Both the position numbers and the translations under genes were made by a program. DNA of 60,314 nucleotides. Source: Oscillospiraceae bacterium (GTDB lineage Bacteria > Bacillota > Clostridia > Oscillospirales > Ruminococcaceae). The number at the start of each line of letters is the position of its first letter. Within the stretch, counting starts at the first letter, position 1. The notes under the pieces were generated by a model that worked only from the letters and a program-made list of their open reading frames with translations, ran no database searches and was not told the origin of the DNA. The stretch spans positions 1 to 60,314 of the forward strand of contig JAFTVU010000048.1 in NCBI GenBank assembly GCA_017465665.1, in the 5' to 3' direction. Positions 7,436-14,801 of this stretch are shown here, piece by piece.

Positions 7436-9088
7436 ATGGAAAGGTTAGATCTTATACTTGCGATCGTTGAGATCGTGATGGCGGCGGCGCTGTTCTTCGT
7501 AGCAGGCTACGCCGCAAAGGCAAAGAGCAACAAATGGAGACTGCTCTACTTCCTGCCTGTACTGGTGTGCCTGCTTGTTACGGGATACACAGGTACTGAT
7601 ATCTGCATGCTGGGCGTTTACGTGGGCTCGGTGCTGACGCTTGTGGGCTTCGCAAGGGATAACGAGCGCATCCGCAAGATAGCCTGCGTGGCAGCGGCAA
7701 TATGCGTTTCGGCTTCAATTCCCGTGTGCTATATCGCTCCCACATACCGTGCGGTGGATTACGTGGAGGATTTCGAGACGGGCTTCCAGTCCATGAAGAT
7801 GCACTATGTTCTTTCCGAGCACAAGGGCATCGACTGGGATGCGCTGTACGATGAATACCTCCCCATGTTCAGAAAGGCAAACGCAGAGCGTGACGAGGTC
7901 GCAAACTGCATTGCGTGGATGAAGTTCACAGCTGAGTTCCATGACGGACACGTGGGATATTCTCCCGCTGATAATGATGTCTCTGAGGCGGCAAATGATA
8001 TCCTCTGCGGCAACGACTACGGTCTTTCGCTCGTGCAGCTTTCGGACGGCAGGGTAGTGGCTGTAAACGTAGAGCCTGAAAGCGCTCTCACCGAGGCAGG
8101 CATCACAGACGGCACTGTAATTACCGCATGGGACGGCATGGATATCCTTGAGGCGGCGGAGAAGTCCGAGGGCTTCGGCGTGCTGCTGAGCCATGCAGAC
8201 CTTGACAACGAGCTGTTCTACAAGGCAATGTACGCGGCAGGCGTGGGCGGAGATACCGTCACAGTTTCGTATATCGCACAGGACGGCAGCGAAAAGCAGA
8301 TAACTCTTGAAAAACTGGGCAGCTATAAATTGCGCCTGCTTGACACGATGGATATACTGCACCGCGGCGTCGATGCAGGAAACCTCTGCTGGGCACAGGT
8401 CAGCGAGGATGCGGCTTGTCTGCGCATCAAATCCATGATGAGCACCACAAAGGAAGAGGAAGACGGCGCGTATGATCCCATGCAGAGGACCATCCGCGAG
8501 AAGATAGCGGAGTACGAGGCTCTGGGCTGTGACAAGCTCATCATCGACCTGCGTGAGAACGGCGGCGGCTCGGGACTTATGGTGAAATCCATTGCGGAGC
8601 TGTTTGCGCCCGTGGGCGAGCATTACTACTGCACCGACGCCCTTTGGGATGAAACAAAGGGCTGCTACGCCACCGATGAGAACGGCAATTACATCAAGGG
8701 CAAGGACAATTACTACACAGGCGAGGATATCTGGGGCGGAAAGCCGATAGTGCTGCTGGTGAATGCCCACAGTGCAAGCGCCGCAGACCATCTCAGTGAT
8801 GTGCTGCGCGGCTTTGACAACGTCACCGTAATGGGATTTACAGAGCCTAACGGCTCGGCGCAGGGCGTGAACGGCGAACACCTCGAAACGGGTACGCTGG
8901 GCTTCTCCTCCGCACTTCTTCTGGATGAGGACGGCGGTATCTTCATCGATGCAGGCACAGACCGCGAGAGCGGAGACGACATCGATGTGCGCGTCCCCTT
9001 TGACGAGGAGGCAGTGCAGGCGCTGTTCGTGAACGATGAGGATTATGTCCTGAACTACGCACTGGATCACATGGCTGATATAGCATGA
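7436..9088 (+). CDS. Membrane-anchored S41 (C-terminal processing/tricorn) peptidase-like protein
   Basis: The product is 550 residues. Residues 1-105 hold about four membrane helices, so the rest lies outside the cell. A PDZ-like stretch follows near 190-260 (VNVEPESALTEAGITDGTVI). The S41 core comes next: KLIIDLRENGGGSG, then LLVNAHSASAADHLSDVL, whose serine (SASAAD) is at the usual nucleophile position. After it comes TVMGFTEPNGSAQG, where active S41 enzymes normally have a catalytic lysine; none is seen, so activity is doubtful. Nisin-resistance proteins are S41 members that sit beside ABC exporters as here. A protective role against peptides is inferred. Confidence 0.82.
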   Translation: MERLDLILAIVEIVMAAALFFVAGYAAKAKSNKWRLLYFLPVLVCLLVTGYTGTDICMLGVYVGSVLTLVGFARDNERIRKIACVAAAICVSASIPVCYIAPTYRAVDYVEDFETGFQSMKMHYVLSEHKGIDWDALYDEYLPMFRKANAERDEVANCIAWMKFTAEFHDGHVGYSPADNDVSEAANDILCGNDYGLSLVQLSDGRVVAVNVEPESALTEAGITDGTVITAWDGMDILEAAEKSEGFGVLLSHADLDNELFYKAMYAAGVGGDTVTVSYIAQDGSEKQITLEKLGSYKLRLLDTMDILHRGVDAGNLCWAQVSEDAACLRIKSMMSTTKEEEDGAYDPMQRTIREKIAEYEALGCDKLIIDLRENGGGSGLMVKSIAELFAPVGEHYYCTDALWDETKGCYATDENGNYIKGKDNYYTGEDIWGGKPIVLLVNAHSASAADHLSDVLRGFDNVTVMGFTEPNGSAQGVNGEHLETGTLGFSSALLLDEDGGIFIDAGTDRESGDDIDVRVPFDEEAVQALFVNDEDYVLNYALDHMADIA

Positions 9089-9094
9089 TAAGAA

Positions 9095-9123
9095 AAAACG
9101 GCGGATGATGTCCGCCGTTTTGT
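9095..9123. terminator. Bidirectional terminator
   Basis: AAAACGGCGGA (9095-9105) pairs with TCCGCCGTTTT (9111-9121) around a 5-nt loop, with A-rich and T-rich flanks. It serves the S41-like gene and the convergent DUF2798 gene. Confidence 0.88.
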
Positions 9124-9126
9124 TGT

Positions 9127-9732
9127 TTATGCGTGCTGTTCCGCCGTTTTTCTTGCGGCGATATCCTTTCTGAACACCAGCCTGAACATCGTGCGTACAA
9201 GGGGCTGGATAAAGAAAAGCTGTGAGAAGAATGCAAACGGGAAGTTGAAGCACACCAGCTTCGCCCAGTTAGCGAGAAGTGTGAGCATGTTAAACTCCAT
9301 CGTGCCGTAGGGATAATAGAGGAATGCTGCGATAAGGCTCATTGCAGGGCACATCAGACCCACAGTGGCGCAGATGATGGCGCTCTCGAACAGCACGGGA
9401 TGAGTTTCGCGCGGATCGAACACCTTGCAGGCAAGCCTGAAAGACAGCGGACTTCCCATCAGCATCTCAAGTGAATATGCAAGTATGAACTCAACCAGCA
9501 CCACCGCCCATATCGGGACGGTAGCGCCGCACAGCTCAACGCCGCCCAGTACGTTTATGGCGTCCAGTACATGGCTTACAGGTGCTCCGCCCTCGTAAGC
9601 CCCCTTTGCGTTAGCCCATGTGATGAAGCTATCGCCGTTGATGACGTACAGGCTGTAGAATACATAGGAATGTACCGTTATAATTACGGTCATGAGGGCG
9701 AAGATGCACCTCTGGAACTGATTTCTTGGCAT
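9127..9732 (-). CDS. DUF2798 family membrane protein
   Basis: The protein is 201 residues with about four hydrophobic helices. It opens with MPRNQFQRCIFALMTVIITV, the recognisable N-terminus of DUF2798 proteins, including the following HSYVFYSLYVING. The family has two repeated units, and the second is visible around FESAIICATVGLMCPAMSL. The ATG at 9732 is chosen because it gives this N-terminus and follows AAAAGGAGACATTTTATC; the longer frame upstream runs into the leader. Function is unknown. The gene is monocistronic, with a strong promoter about 150 bp away and a structured 5' leader. Confidence 0.85.
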   Translation of the reverse strand: MPRNQFQRCIFALMTVIITVHSYVFYSLYVINGDSFITWANAKGAYEGGAPVSHVLDAINVLGGVELCGATVPIWAVVLVEFILAYSLEMLMGSPLSFRLACKVFDPRETHPVLFESAIICATVGLMCPAMSLIAAFLYYPYGTMEFNMLTLLANWAKLVCFNFPFAFFSQLFFIQPLVRTMFRLVFRKDIAARKTAEQHA

Positions 9733-9764
9733 GATAAAATGTCTCCTTTTTCTGTTTACAGCGC

Positions 9765-9872
9765 AAAAAAAGCACACGTCCGCTCAGCCGTACAGTAGAT
9801 CGGATACGCTTGTGCCGTGATCAGATTTACTTACTCGGAGAGTAAAACGTGTGTCGTTTGCGTGCTTATTTA
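9765..9872 (-). promoter_or_regulatory. Structured leader with terminator-like end upstream of the DUF2798 gene
   Basis: The mRNA leader runs from about 9872 down to 9733. Its 5' AAGCAC and CACACG elements (complements of 9862-9867 and 9848-9853) can pair with the CGTGTGCTT close to its 3' end (complement of 9770-9778), which is followed directly by seven U residues. Inside is a perfect TTACTC/GAGTAA hairpin (9831-9845). An alternative pairing of GCACA with TGTGC is also possible. This is the architecture of a transcription attenuator or riboswitch. No known class was recognised. Confidence 0.5.
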
Positions 9873-9879
9873 TGATGTT

Positions 9880-9908
9880 ATTTTAACATACGGGGGAAGA
9901 ATTGTCAA
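9880..9908 (-). promoter_or_regulatory. Promoter of the DUF2798 gene
   Basis: On the minus strand TTGACA (9903-9908) and TAAAAT (9880-9885) are 17 bp apart. Confidence 0.8.
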
Positions 9909-10010
9909 ATGGATTAGGTGTGCTAATCAAAAAATCGTCCTTTTGGATAAATATTTCACGGAATGTTGAAAATGTGTGCATTTTAATATACGTCACATTT
10001 CAAAAAAGCC

Positions 10011-10039
10011 TTGAAAAAAGAGCGATATTGTGTTATACT
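10011..10039 (+). promoter_or_regulatory. Promoter of the radical SAM gene pair
   Basis: TTGAAA (10011-10016) and TATACT (10034-10039) are 17 bp apart, with a TG dinucleotide extending the -10. Confidence 0.72.
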
Positions 10040-10073
10040 TATTTTATATATGTTCATAAAAAGGAGCAACAGA

Positions 10074-11951
10074 ATGTCTGAAAGAAGATACACAGGCGGA
10101 GCCGAGGGCATGAAGATGCTGGACGAGTTCCTGCTGAAGATACAGAAGCCATCCCGCTACATAGGCGGAGAAGTCGGCGCTGTGGTAAAGGATAAGAGCA
10201 AGGTGGACGTGCGCTTTGCGTTCTGCTTTCCCGATACCTATGAGATAGGCATGTCCCATCTCGGAATGAAGATACTTTACGGTCTGAAGAACGCCGTGCC
10301 CAACTACTGGTGTGAGCGCGTGTTCATGCCCCTGCCCGATATGGAGGAGGAGATGCGTAAGCGCGACATCCCTCTGTTTGCACTGGAGAGCCTTGACCCG
10401 ATAAAGGATTTCGATTTCATCGGCTTTACCATCCAGTATGAGATGTGCTACACCAACATCCTGCATATGCTTGACCTTGCAGGACTTCCCGTGCTTGCCT
10501 CCGAGCGTAAGGAGCTTATGCCCATCGTTGTTGGCGGCGGTCCGTGCGTATGCAATGCCGAGCCGCTGGCGGATTTCTTCGATATCTTCATCATCGGCGA
10601 GGGCGAGGAAGTGAACCTCGAGCTGATGGCGCTCATGGAGAAGTGCAAGAAAGAGGGTACGGACAAGCAGGAGTTCCTGCGCCGCGCCGCTCAGATAGAG
10701 GGTATCTATGTGCCCTCGCTCTACGATGTTTCCTACAATGAGGACGGCACTGTGAAGTCGATAGACGCCCGTGAGACCGCCCCTGCGCAGGTAACAAAGC
10801 GCATCATAAAGGATTTTGACAAGGTATACGCACCCGATAAGTTCGTTGTGCCGTTCTGCAATATCGTCCACGACAGAGCCGTTGTTGAGGTGTTGCGCGG
10901 ATGCATCAGAGGCTGCCGCTTCTGTCAGGCGGGCTTTATCTACCGTCCGTTCCGTGAAAAGGGCAAGGATACCATCCTCAGCCAGACAAAGGCGCTCTGC
11001 GAGAACACAGGCTATGACGAGGTATCCCTTTCCTCGCTGTCCACAAGCGATTTCAAGGATATCGAGGGCCTGCTCACAGACCTCACTGAGTACACAAGCG
11101 CAAACGACATCAACCTTTCACTGCCGTCCCTGCGTGTGGATCGCTTCAGCGACGAGGTGCTGAAGAAGATAACCGACGTGCGCAAGAGCGGACTTACCTT
11201 TGCGCCCGAAGCAGGAACACAGCGCCTGCGTGACGTCATCAACAAGAACGTCACAGAGCAGAACGTGCTGGACAGCGTGAAGATAGCCTTTGAGGGCGGC
11301 TATACCAATATCAAGCTGTATTTCATGCTGGGACTTCCCACGGAAACTCTCGAGGATATCGAGGGCATCTATAACCTCGCAAAGGCTGTTATAGAGCAGT
11401 TCTATGCAAATCCCAACCGCAAAAAGGGAAGACCCGTCAGCGTTTCCATATCCCTTTCCACGTTCATTCCGAAGCCGTTCACTCCCTTTGAGTTCGAACC
11501 TCAGCTTGACGAGGAGAGCATAAAGCAGCGCCAGAAGCACCTTATCTCCATTGCCGCAGACAAGAAGATAAGCATAAGCTGGTCGAAGTATAACACATCC
11601 CTGCTGGAGGCAGTGCTTGCCCGTGGCGACCGCCGCTTGGGCAAGGTCATCTATACCGCATGGAAAAAGGGCTGTAAGATGGACAGCTGGGAGGAGTATT
11701 TCGATTTCGGCAAGTGGCAGGAGGCGTTTGACGAGTGCGGACTGGATATGTCGTTCTATGCGAACCGCCGCCGCTCCTATGACGAGGTAGCGCCCTGGAG
11801 CCACATCAACATGCTTGTAAGCCGTGAGTTCTTCATCGAGGAGAACAAGCGCGCCCACGAGGAAGTATGCACACCCAACTGCCGCGAGAAGTGCTCAAAC
11901 TGCGGCGTTACAAAATGCGTAGGAGGTGACATCTGCCGTGCCATCCGTTAA
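10074..11951 (+). CDS. B12-binding-domain radical SAM protein, TIGR03960 family
   Basis: This 625-residue protein has an N-terminal cobalamin-binding-like region (FCFPDTYEIGMSHLG and later VVGGGPCVCNAEPLADFFD). The radical SAM core follows with the cluster motif C-x3-C-x2-C in VLRGCIRGCRFCQAG (about residues 283-297). Its end is Cys-rich (CTPNCREKCSNCGVTKC). This matches the TIGR03960 family, whose reaction is not established. The ATG at 10074 follows AAAAAGGAGCAACAG; the longer frame is 5' untranslated sequence containing the promoter. The next gene, a DUF2344 partner, overlaps its end, and the two are fused into one protein in some bacteria. Confidence 0.92.
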   Translation: MSERRYTGGAEGMKMLDEFLLKIQKPSRYIGGEVGAVVKDKSKVDVRFAFCFPDTYEIGMSHLGMKILYGLKNAVPNYWCERVFMPLPDMEEEMRKRDIPLFALESLDPIKDFDFIGFTIQYEMCYTNILHMLDLAGLPVLASERKELMPIVVGGGPCVCNAEPLADFFDIFIIGEGEEVNLELMALMEKCKKEGTDKQEFLRRAAQIEGIYVPSLYDVSYNEDGTVKSIDARETAPAQVTKRIIKDFDKVYAPDKFVVPFCNIVHDRAVVEVLRGCIRGCRFCQAGFIYRPFREKGKDTILSQTKALCENTGYDEVSLSSLSTSDFKDIEGLLTDLTEYTSANDINLSLPSLRVDRFSDEVLKKITDVRKSGLTFAPEAGTQRLRDVINKNVTEQNVLDSVKIAFEGGYTNIKLYFMLGLPTETLEDIEGIYNLAKAVIEQFYANPNRKKGRPVSVSISLSTFIPKPFTPFEFEPQLDEESIKQRQKHLISIAADKKISISWSKYNTSLLEAVLARGDRRLGKVIYTAWKKGCKMDSWEEYFDFGKWQEAFDECGLDMSFYANRRRSYDEVAPWSHINMLVSREFFIEENKRAHEEVCTPNCREKCSNCGVTKCVGGDICRAIR

Positions 11952-12570
11952 CACACGAGTTTTCTTTTCCAAAATGGACAGGGCGAAGTACATCTCCCAT
12001 CTTGACCTCAACCACTGCGTACAGCGCGCCATGAGGCGCAGTAAGCTCCCCGTATGGCAGACCGAGGGCTTCAATCCGCACACCTATGTGGCGTTCATGC
12101 TGCCGCTTTCACTGGGACAGGAGGGCGTGTGCGAGGCTATGGATTTCCGCCTTACCGAGGACGTAGCGCCCGAGGAGGTAATGCAGAAGCTGAACGATTC
12201 TCTGCCGCCGGATATCCGCGTTATCCGCGTGGCTGAGCCGAAATATAAGAACACGGATATCACCACCGCCGAGTATACAGTGGAATCCGATATCGACGCA
12301 CAGAAGTTCCTGCAGTTCATGCAGTCGGAGAAGATAGAGGTGGAGAAAAAGACCAAGCGCGGCGTTTCCACCGTTGACCTCAAGCCGCTGGTGACAGAGC
12401 TTTCCGCACAGCAGGGCGAGATAAAGCTGAGACTGCCTGCGGGAAATGATTTCAGCATAAATCCGCAGCTGCTTTTCGATGCGTATATGTCAGCCACAGG
12501 CGATAATGTTTCGCGCCTGAGGATAGTCAGAACAAGGGTGTTCTGCGCAGACGGCAACGAATTCTGCTAA
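11938..12570 (+). CDS. TIGR03936/DUF2344 radical SAM-associated protein
   Basis: The product is 210 residues. It starts with VFFSKMDRAKYISHLDLNHCVQRAMRRS and contains EGFNPHTYVAFMLPLSLG, both typical of the DUF2344 domain that follows TIGR03960 proteins. A GTG at 11938 is taken as start because AGGAGGTGA lies 8-11 nt upstream; an upstream GTG at 11926 would overlap that site. The gene begins inside the end of the radical SAM gene, so translation is coupled. A role in tRNA or rRNA modification has been suggested for the pair by genomic context in other bacteria, but the sequence itself does not prove a substrate. Confidence 0.88.
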   Translation: MPSVNTRVFFSKMDRAKYISHLDLNHCVQRAMRRSKLPVWQTEGFNPHTYVAFMLPLSLGQEGVCEAMDFRLTEDVAPEEVMQKLNDSLPPDIRVIRVAEPKYKNTDITTAEYTVESDIDAQKFLQFMQSEKIEVEKKTKRGVSTVDLKPLVTELSAQQGEIKLRLPAGNDFSINPQLLFDAYMSATGDNVSRLRIVRTRVFCADGNEFC

Positions 12571-12608
12571 TTTTCGTATAAAATTCGTATAAAATTTAAA
12601 TAAGTGTA

Positions 12609-12637
12609 TTGCAAAATCCGCATAATTGCAGTATACT
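12609..12637 (+). promoter_or_regulatory. Promoter of the SGNH hydrolase gene
   Basis: TTGCAA (12609-12614) and TATACT (12632-12637) are 17 bp apart. Just upstream, 12573-12595 carries a short direct repeat of TTCGTATAAAA. Confidence 0.7.
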
Positions 12638-12671
12638 GATAATAATTGAAATTTCCGAGGGAGGGATAGAA

Positions 12672-13592
12672 ATGCCCGAGCCTAAGTCTAAGCTCCCGCG
12701 TTCTGTAATAGTTCTTAATGTAATAATGATACTGCTTATCCTGGTGATTTGCGGTCTGGTGTTCAGCCTGACCTACTCCGATGCAGTGCAGGGCGAGCAG
12801 ACCACCACATCCGCTACCACCACTACAGCGTTTGATATCGAAGTAGGCGGTGAAAAGGATACCGCAGAGGCAGAGGTGACCACCACCGCCTCCACAAAGG
12901 CGTCCAGCTCCGTCAGCATGACAAAGCGCACCACAGAGCCTACCGAGCCTGTGGACGAGCCCACAGTGAACAACACCACAGCCCCTGTTGAGGACGAGCC
13001 TGTTCCTGTTATAGATACCGCGTATGACAAGAGCTTCTTTGCAAACGACTTGTTCATAGGCGACAGTATCTCCACAGGCATATACCTCTACAACAAGCTG
13101 GATATGAAGAATGTGGCGGCAACTGTGGGGTATACTCCCTACAAGGCGTACAGCAACGATATCGATCTTCCCGATGGTACCACAGGCACTGCTGTTGACT
13201 ACGCAAAGTCCATGCAGCCCACGCGTATCTTTATAATGCTCGGCTCTAACGGTCTTGCCTCCGCAAGCGCTATGGAGGACAGCTACCGCACCCTTATCGA
13301 CAAGCTGACGGCAGCCTGCCCCGATGCGGCTATCTACTGCATCTCCGTATCTCCCGTCACCGTTGACAGCACAGGTGCAGCAAACGGCGGCATCACCAAT
13401 GATATGGTGGTGAGCTTCAACACCTTTGTGAAGTCCATGTGTACGGATAAGGGCATCAAGTATCTGGATTTCTATTCCGAGATAGTTGATGAGAACGGCT
13501 ATTTCATCGAGGAGTACGCAGAGGCTGACGGTCTGCACTTCAAGGGCATCACTTACGATCGTATGCTGAATTTCATTCAGAACGGCATATAA
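12672..13592 (+). CDS. Membrane-anchored SGNH/GDSL-type hydrolase
   Basis: This 306-residue protein has one N-terminal membrane helix (about residues 12-35) and then a Thr-rich linker to residue 115. The SGNH-fold domain follows. Block I is FIGDSISTG with the nucleophile serine. The block III region reads IMLGSNGL. Block V is the DGLHF (D-x-x-H) near residue 283. It is therefore an extracytoplasmic esterase or acetylhydrolase, perhaps acting on cell-wall or plant polysaccharide acetyl groups; the substrate is inferred only from location. The ATG at 12672 follows GAGGGAGGGATAGAA. A DUF4358 lipoprotein gene follows after 31 bp and may share the transcript. Confidence 0.85.
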   Translation: MPEPKSKLPRSVIVLNVIMILLILVICGLVFSLTYSDAVQGEQTTTSATTTTAFDIEVGGEKDTAEAEVTTTASTKASSSVSMTKRTTEPTEPVDEPTVNNTTAPVEDEPVPVIDTAYDKSFFANDLFIGDSISTGIYLYNKLDMKNVAATVGYTPYKAYSNDIDLPDGTTGTAVDYAKSMQPTRIFIMLGSNGLASASAMEDSYRTLIDKLTAACPDAAIYCISVSPVTVDSTGAANGGITNDMVVSFNTFVKSMCTDKGIKYLDFYSEIVDENGYFIEEYAEADGLHFKGITYDRMLNFIQNGI

Positions 13593-13623
13593 ACAGATAT
13601 AACAGAAAAGAGAGGAAAATATA

Positions 13624-14127
13624 ATGAACAAGCTGAAGATTTTCACAACAGCCCTCACCGCAGCACTGCTTCTGACAGGCTGTAGCGGCAATGATACAAG
13701 CACCGCAGGGGAGAGCAGCAATATCGCAGACGGCTCCACAGAGTCCGCCATCGCTGCAACAGCGGCAGAGCGCACAGCAGAGCTGCTCACCGCAGTTGAG
13801 TTCCCCGGAATGGCAGAGGTAACAGAGGACAGGCTCACCGTATATTACGGCATTGACCCCGCAAAGGTAACTGAGTTCTCCGCTTATGTTGCAGGCGCAG
13901 GCGCATACCCCGATGAGTTCGGCATCTTCGTCGCTGTTGACGAAGCGGCAGCCGCAGAGATCGAAACAGGCCTCAACCAGCGCATTGAAAAGCAGAAGAG
14001 CACCTATGCGGATTATTCTCCCGATGAGATGTACAAGTTCGATGAGAGCTTCGTGATAGCTGACGGCTGTACAGTATACTTCGCGGTATGTGCAGACGGT
14101 GATACAGCGGCTGATATCCTCGGCTGA
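13624..14127 (+). CDS. DUF4358 family lipoprotein
   Basis: The product is 167 residues with a lipoprotein signal, ending in the lipobox LLLTGC (cysteine 21). A short Ser/Ala linker leads to the DUF4358 domain, with the pattern YYGIDPAKVTEFSAYVAGAGAYPDEFGIF and the helix rich in Glu/Lys ending in QRIEKQKSTYADYSPDEMYK. The domain is common in Clostridia. Its function is unknown; it is expected on the outer face of the membrane. RBS GAGAGG lies upstream. It sits between the SGNH hydrolase and a small membrane protein in a probable three-gene operon. Confidence 0.85.
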   Translation: MNKLKIFTTALTAALLLTGCSGNDTSTAGESSNIADGSTESAIAATAAERTAELLTAVEFPGMAEVTEDRLTVYYGIDPAKVTEFSAYVAGAGAYPDEFGIFVAVDEAAAAEIETGLNQRIEKQKSTYADYSPDEMYKFDESFVIADGCTVYFAVCADGDTAADILG

Positions 14128-14161
14128 TAAGCGGCAATAACAGGACAGGAGGGACAGTATC

Positions 14162-14521
14162 ATGGCAATGGAATGCAGCTTTATAATGGTGATATTCATC
14201 CTTATGGCGGCGGTGTTTTTCCGCAAGAAGAGGAAGATATGGGCGCTTGCCACACTTCCGCTGACGCTTGTACCGTTCATGGAGGTGCTGTTTGATTTCG
14301 TTATCCCCGATCTTCTGTCCATCCCCGTAGGACCTTTCGTGCGCATGATCGCGCTGCTTGTGGCTGTTATAGTATCCTGCGTATGGATAGGCTGCGTTTC
14401 CATGAGCATGAAGAGCAGGAAGCGCCGCGTGACATATATTGGCATCACCAACGTTTTCAACCTCGCTCTGGCGATCATCCTCATATACTATATATTGATA
14501 GAGATAGGATACTGGGCGTGA
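14162..14521 (+). CDS. Small membrane protein, four predicted helices, unidentified
   Basis: The protein is 119 residues with four hydrophobic stretches (about residues 3-20, 28-45, 58-78 and 95-115) separated by basic loops such as RKKRK and KSRKRR, so most of it lies in the membrane. ATG codons at 14162 and 14168 are both possible, and GACAGGAGGGACAG precedes the first. It follows the DUF4358 gene by 34 bp and ends just before a strong terminator, so it closes that operon. No known family was recognised. Confidence 0.72.
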   Translation: MAMECSFIMVIFILMAAVFFRKKRKIWALATLPLTLVPFMEVLFDFVIPDLLSIPVGPFVRMIALLVAVIVSCVWIGCVSMSMKSRKRRVTYIGITNVFNLALAIILIYYILIEIGYWA

Positions 14522-14549
14522 TTTGCGCCACATAAGTGAATGATGTGTG

Positions 14550-14596
14550 TAGCTTCCGTAAAAGGAAATCTTTTCCTTTGCGGGAGCTATTGTTTT
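14550..14596 (+). terminator. Terminator of the SGNH/DUF4358 operon
   Basis: TAGCTTCCGTAAAAGGAAA pairs with the complementary arm ending at 14589, giving a long stem with one bulge, followed by TTGTTTT. Confidence 0.75.
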
Positions 14597-14702
14597 GCCC
14601 CGATGCCAATAAACCGCATGGCTATCAATCGTTTGTGTAAGTTTACCAAAAACGGTGCTTGTTTTTCTGTACAGGCTGCATTAAAAATTCTGTCGTTTTT
14701 CC

Positions 14703-14731
14703 TTGACAAATACCTTTTGTGCCTATATAAT
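14703..14731 (+). promoter_or_regulatory. nrdD promoter
   Basis: A consensus TTGACA (14703-14708) and TATAAT (14726-14731) are 17 bp apart, preceding nrdD by 70 bp. Confidence 0.85.
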
Positions 14732-14766
14732 AGACTTAATGGGCAAAAAAATACAATATCTTGTGT
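14720..14766 (+). promoter_or_regulatory. Tandem NrdR-box-like operators
   Basis: The site at 14751-14766 matches the published NrdR consensus (acaCwAtATaTwGtgt) at 14 of 16 positions. A weaker match at 14720-14735 overlaps the -10 element. The two are offset by 31 bp, about three helical turns, which is the usual spacing of NrdR box pairs. NrdR would repress nrdDG when ATP/dATP is high. Confidence 0.65.
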
Positions 14767-14801
14767 CCGAAAAACAGAAAGTACAAGGAGAGTCATTATT
14801 T

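Noticed and set aside
7715-9253. 512-codon minus-strand frame opposite the S41-like gene
   Set aside because: It crosses a strong bidirectional terminator and overlaps the true DUF2798 gene, and has no domain.
9836-9870. GGAGAGTA on the plus strand, reminiscent of a tetrahydrofolate riboswitch start
   Set aside because: The rest of the THF aptamer is absent, and the strand leads to a radical SAM gene whose promoter lies further downstream.
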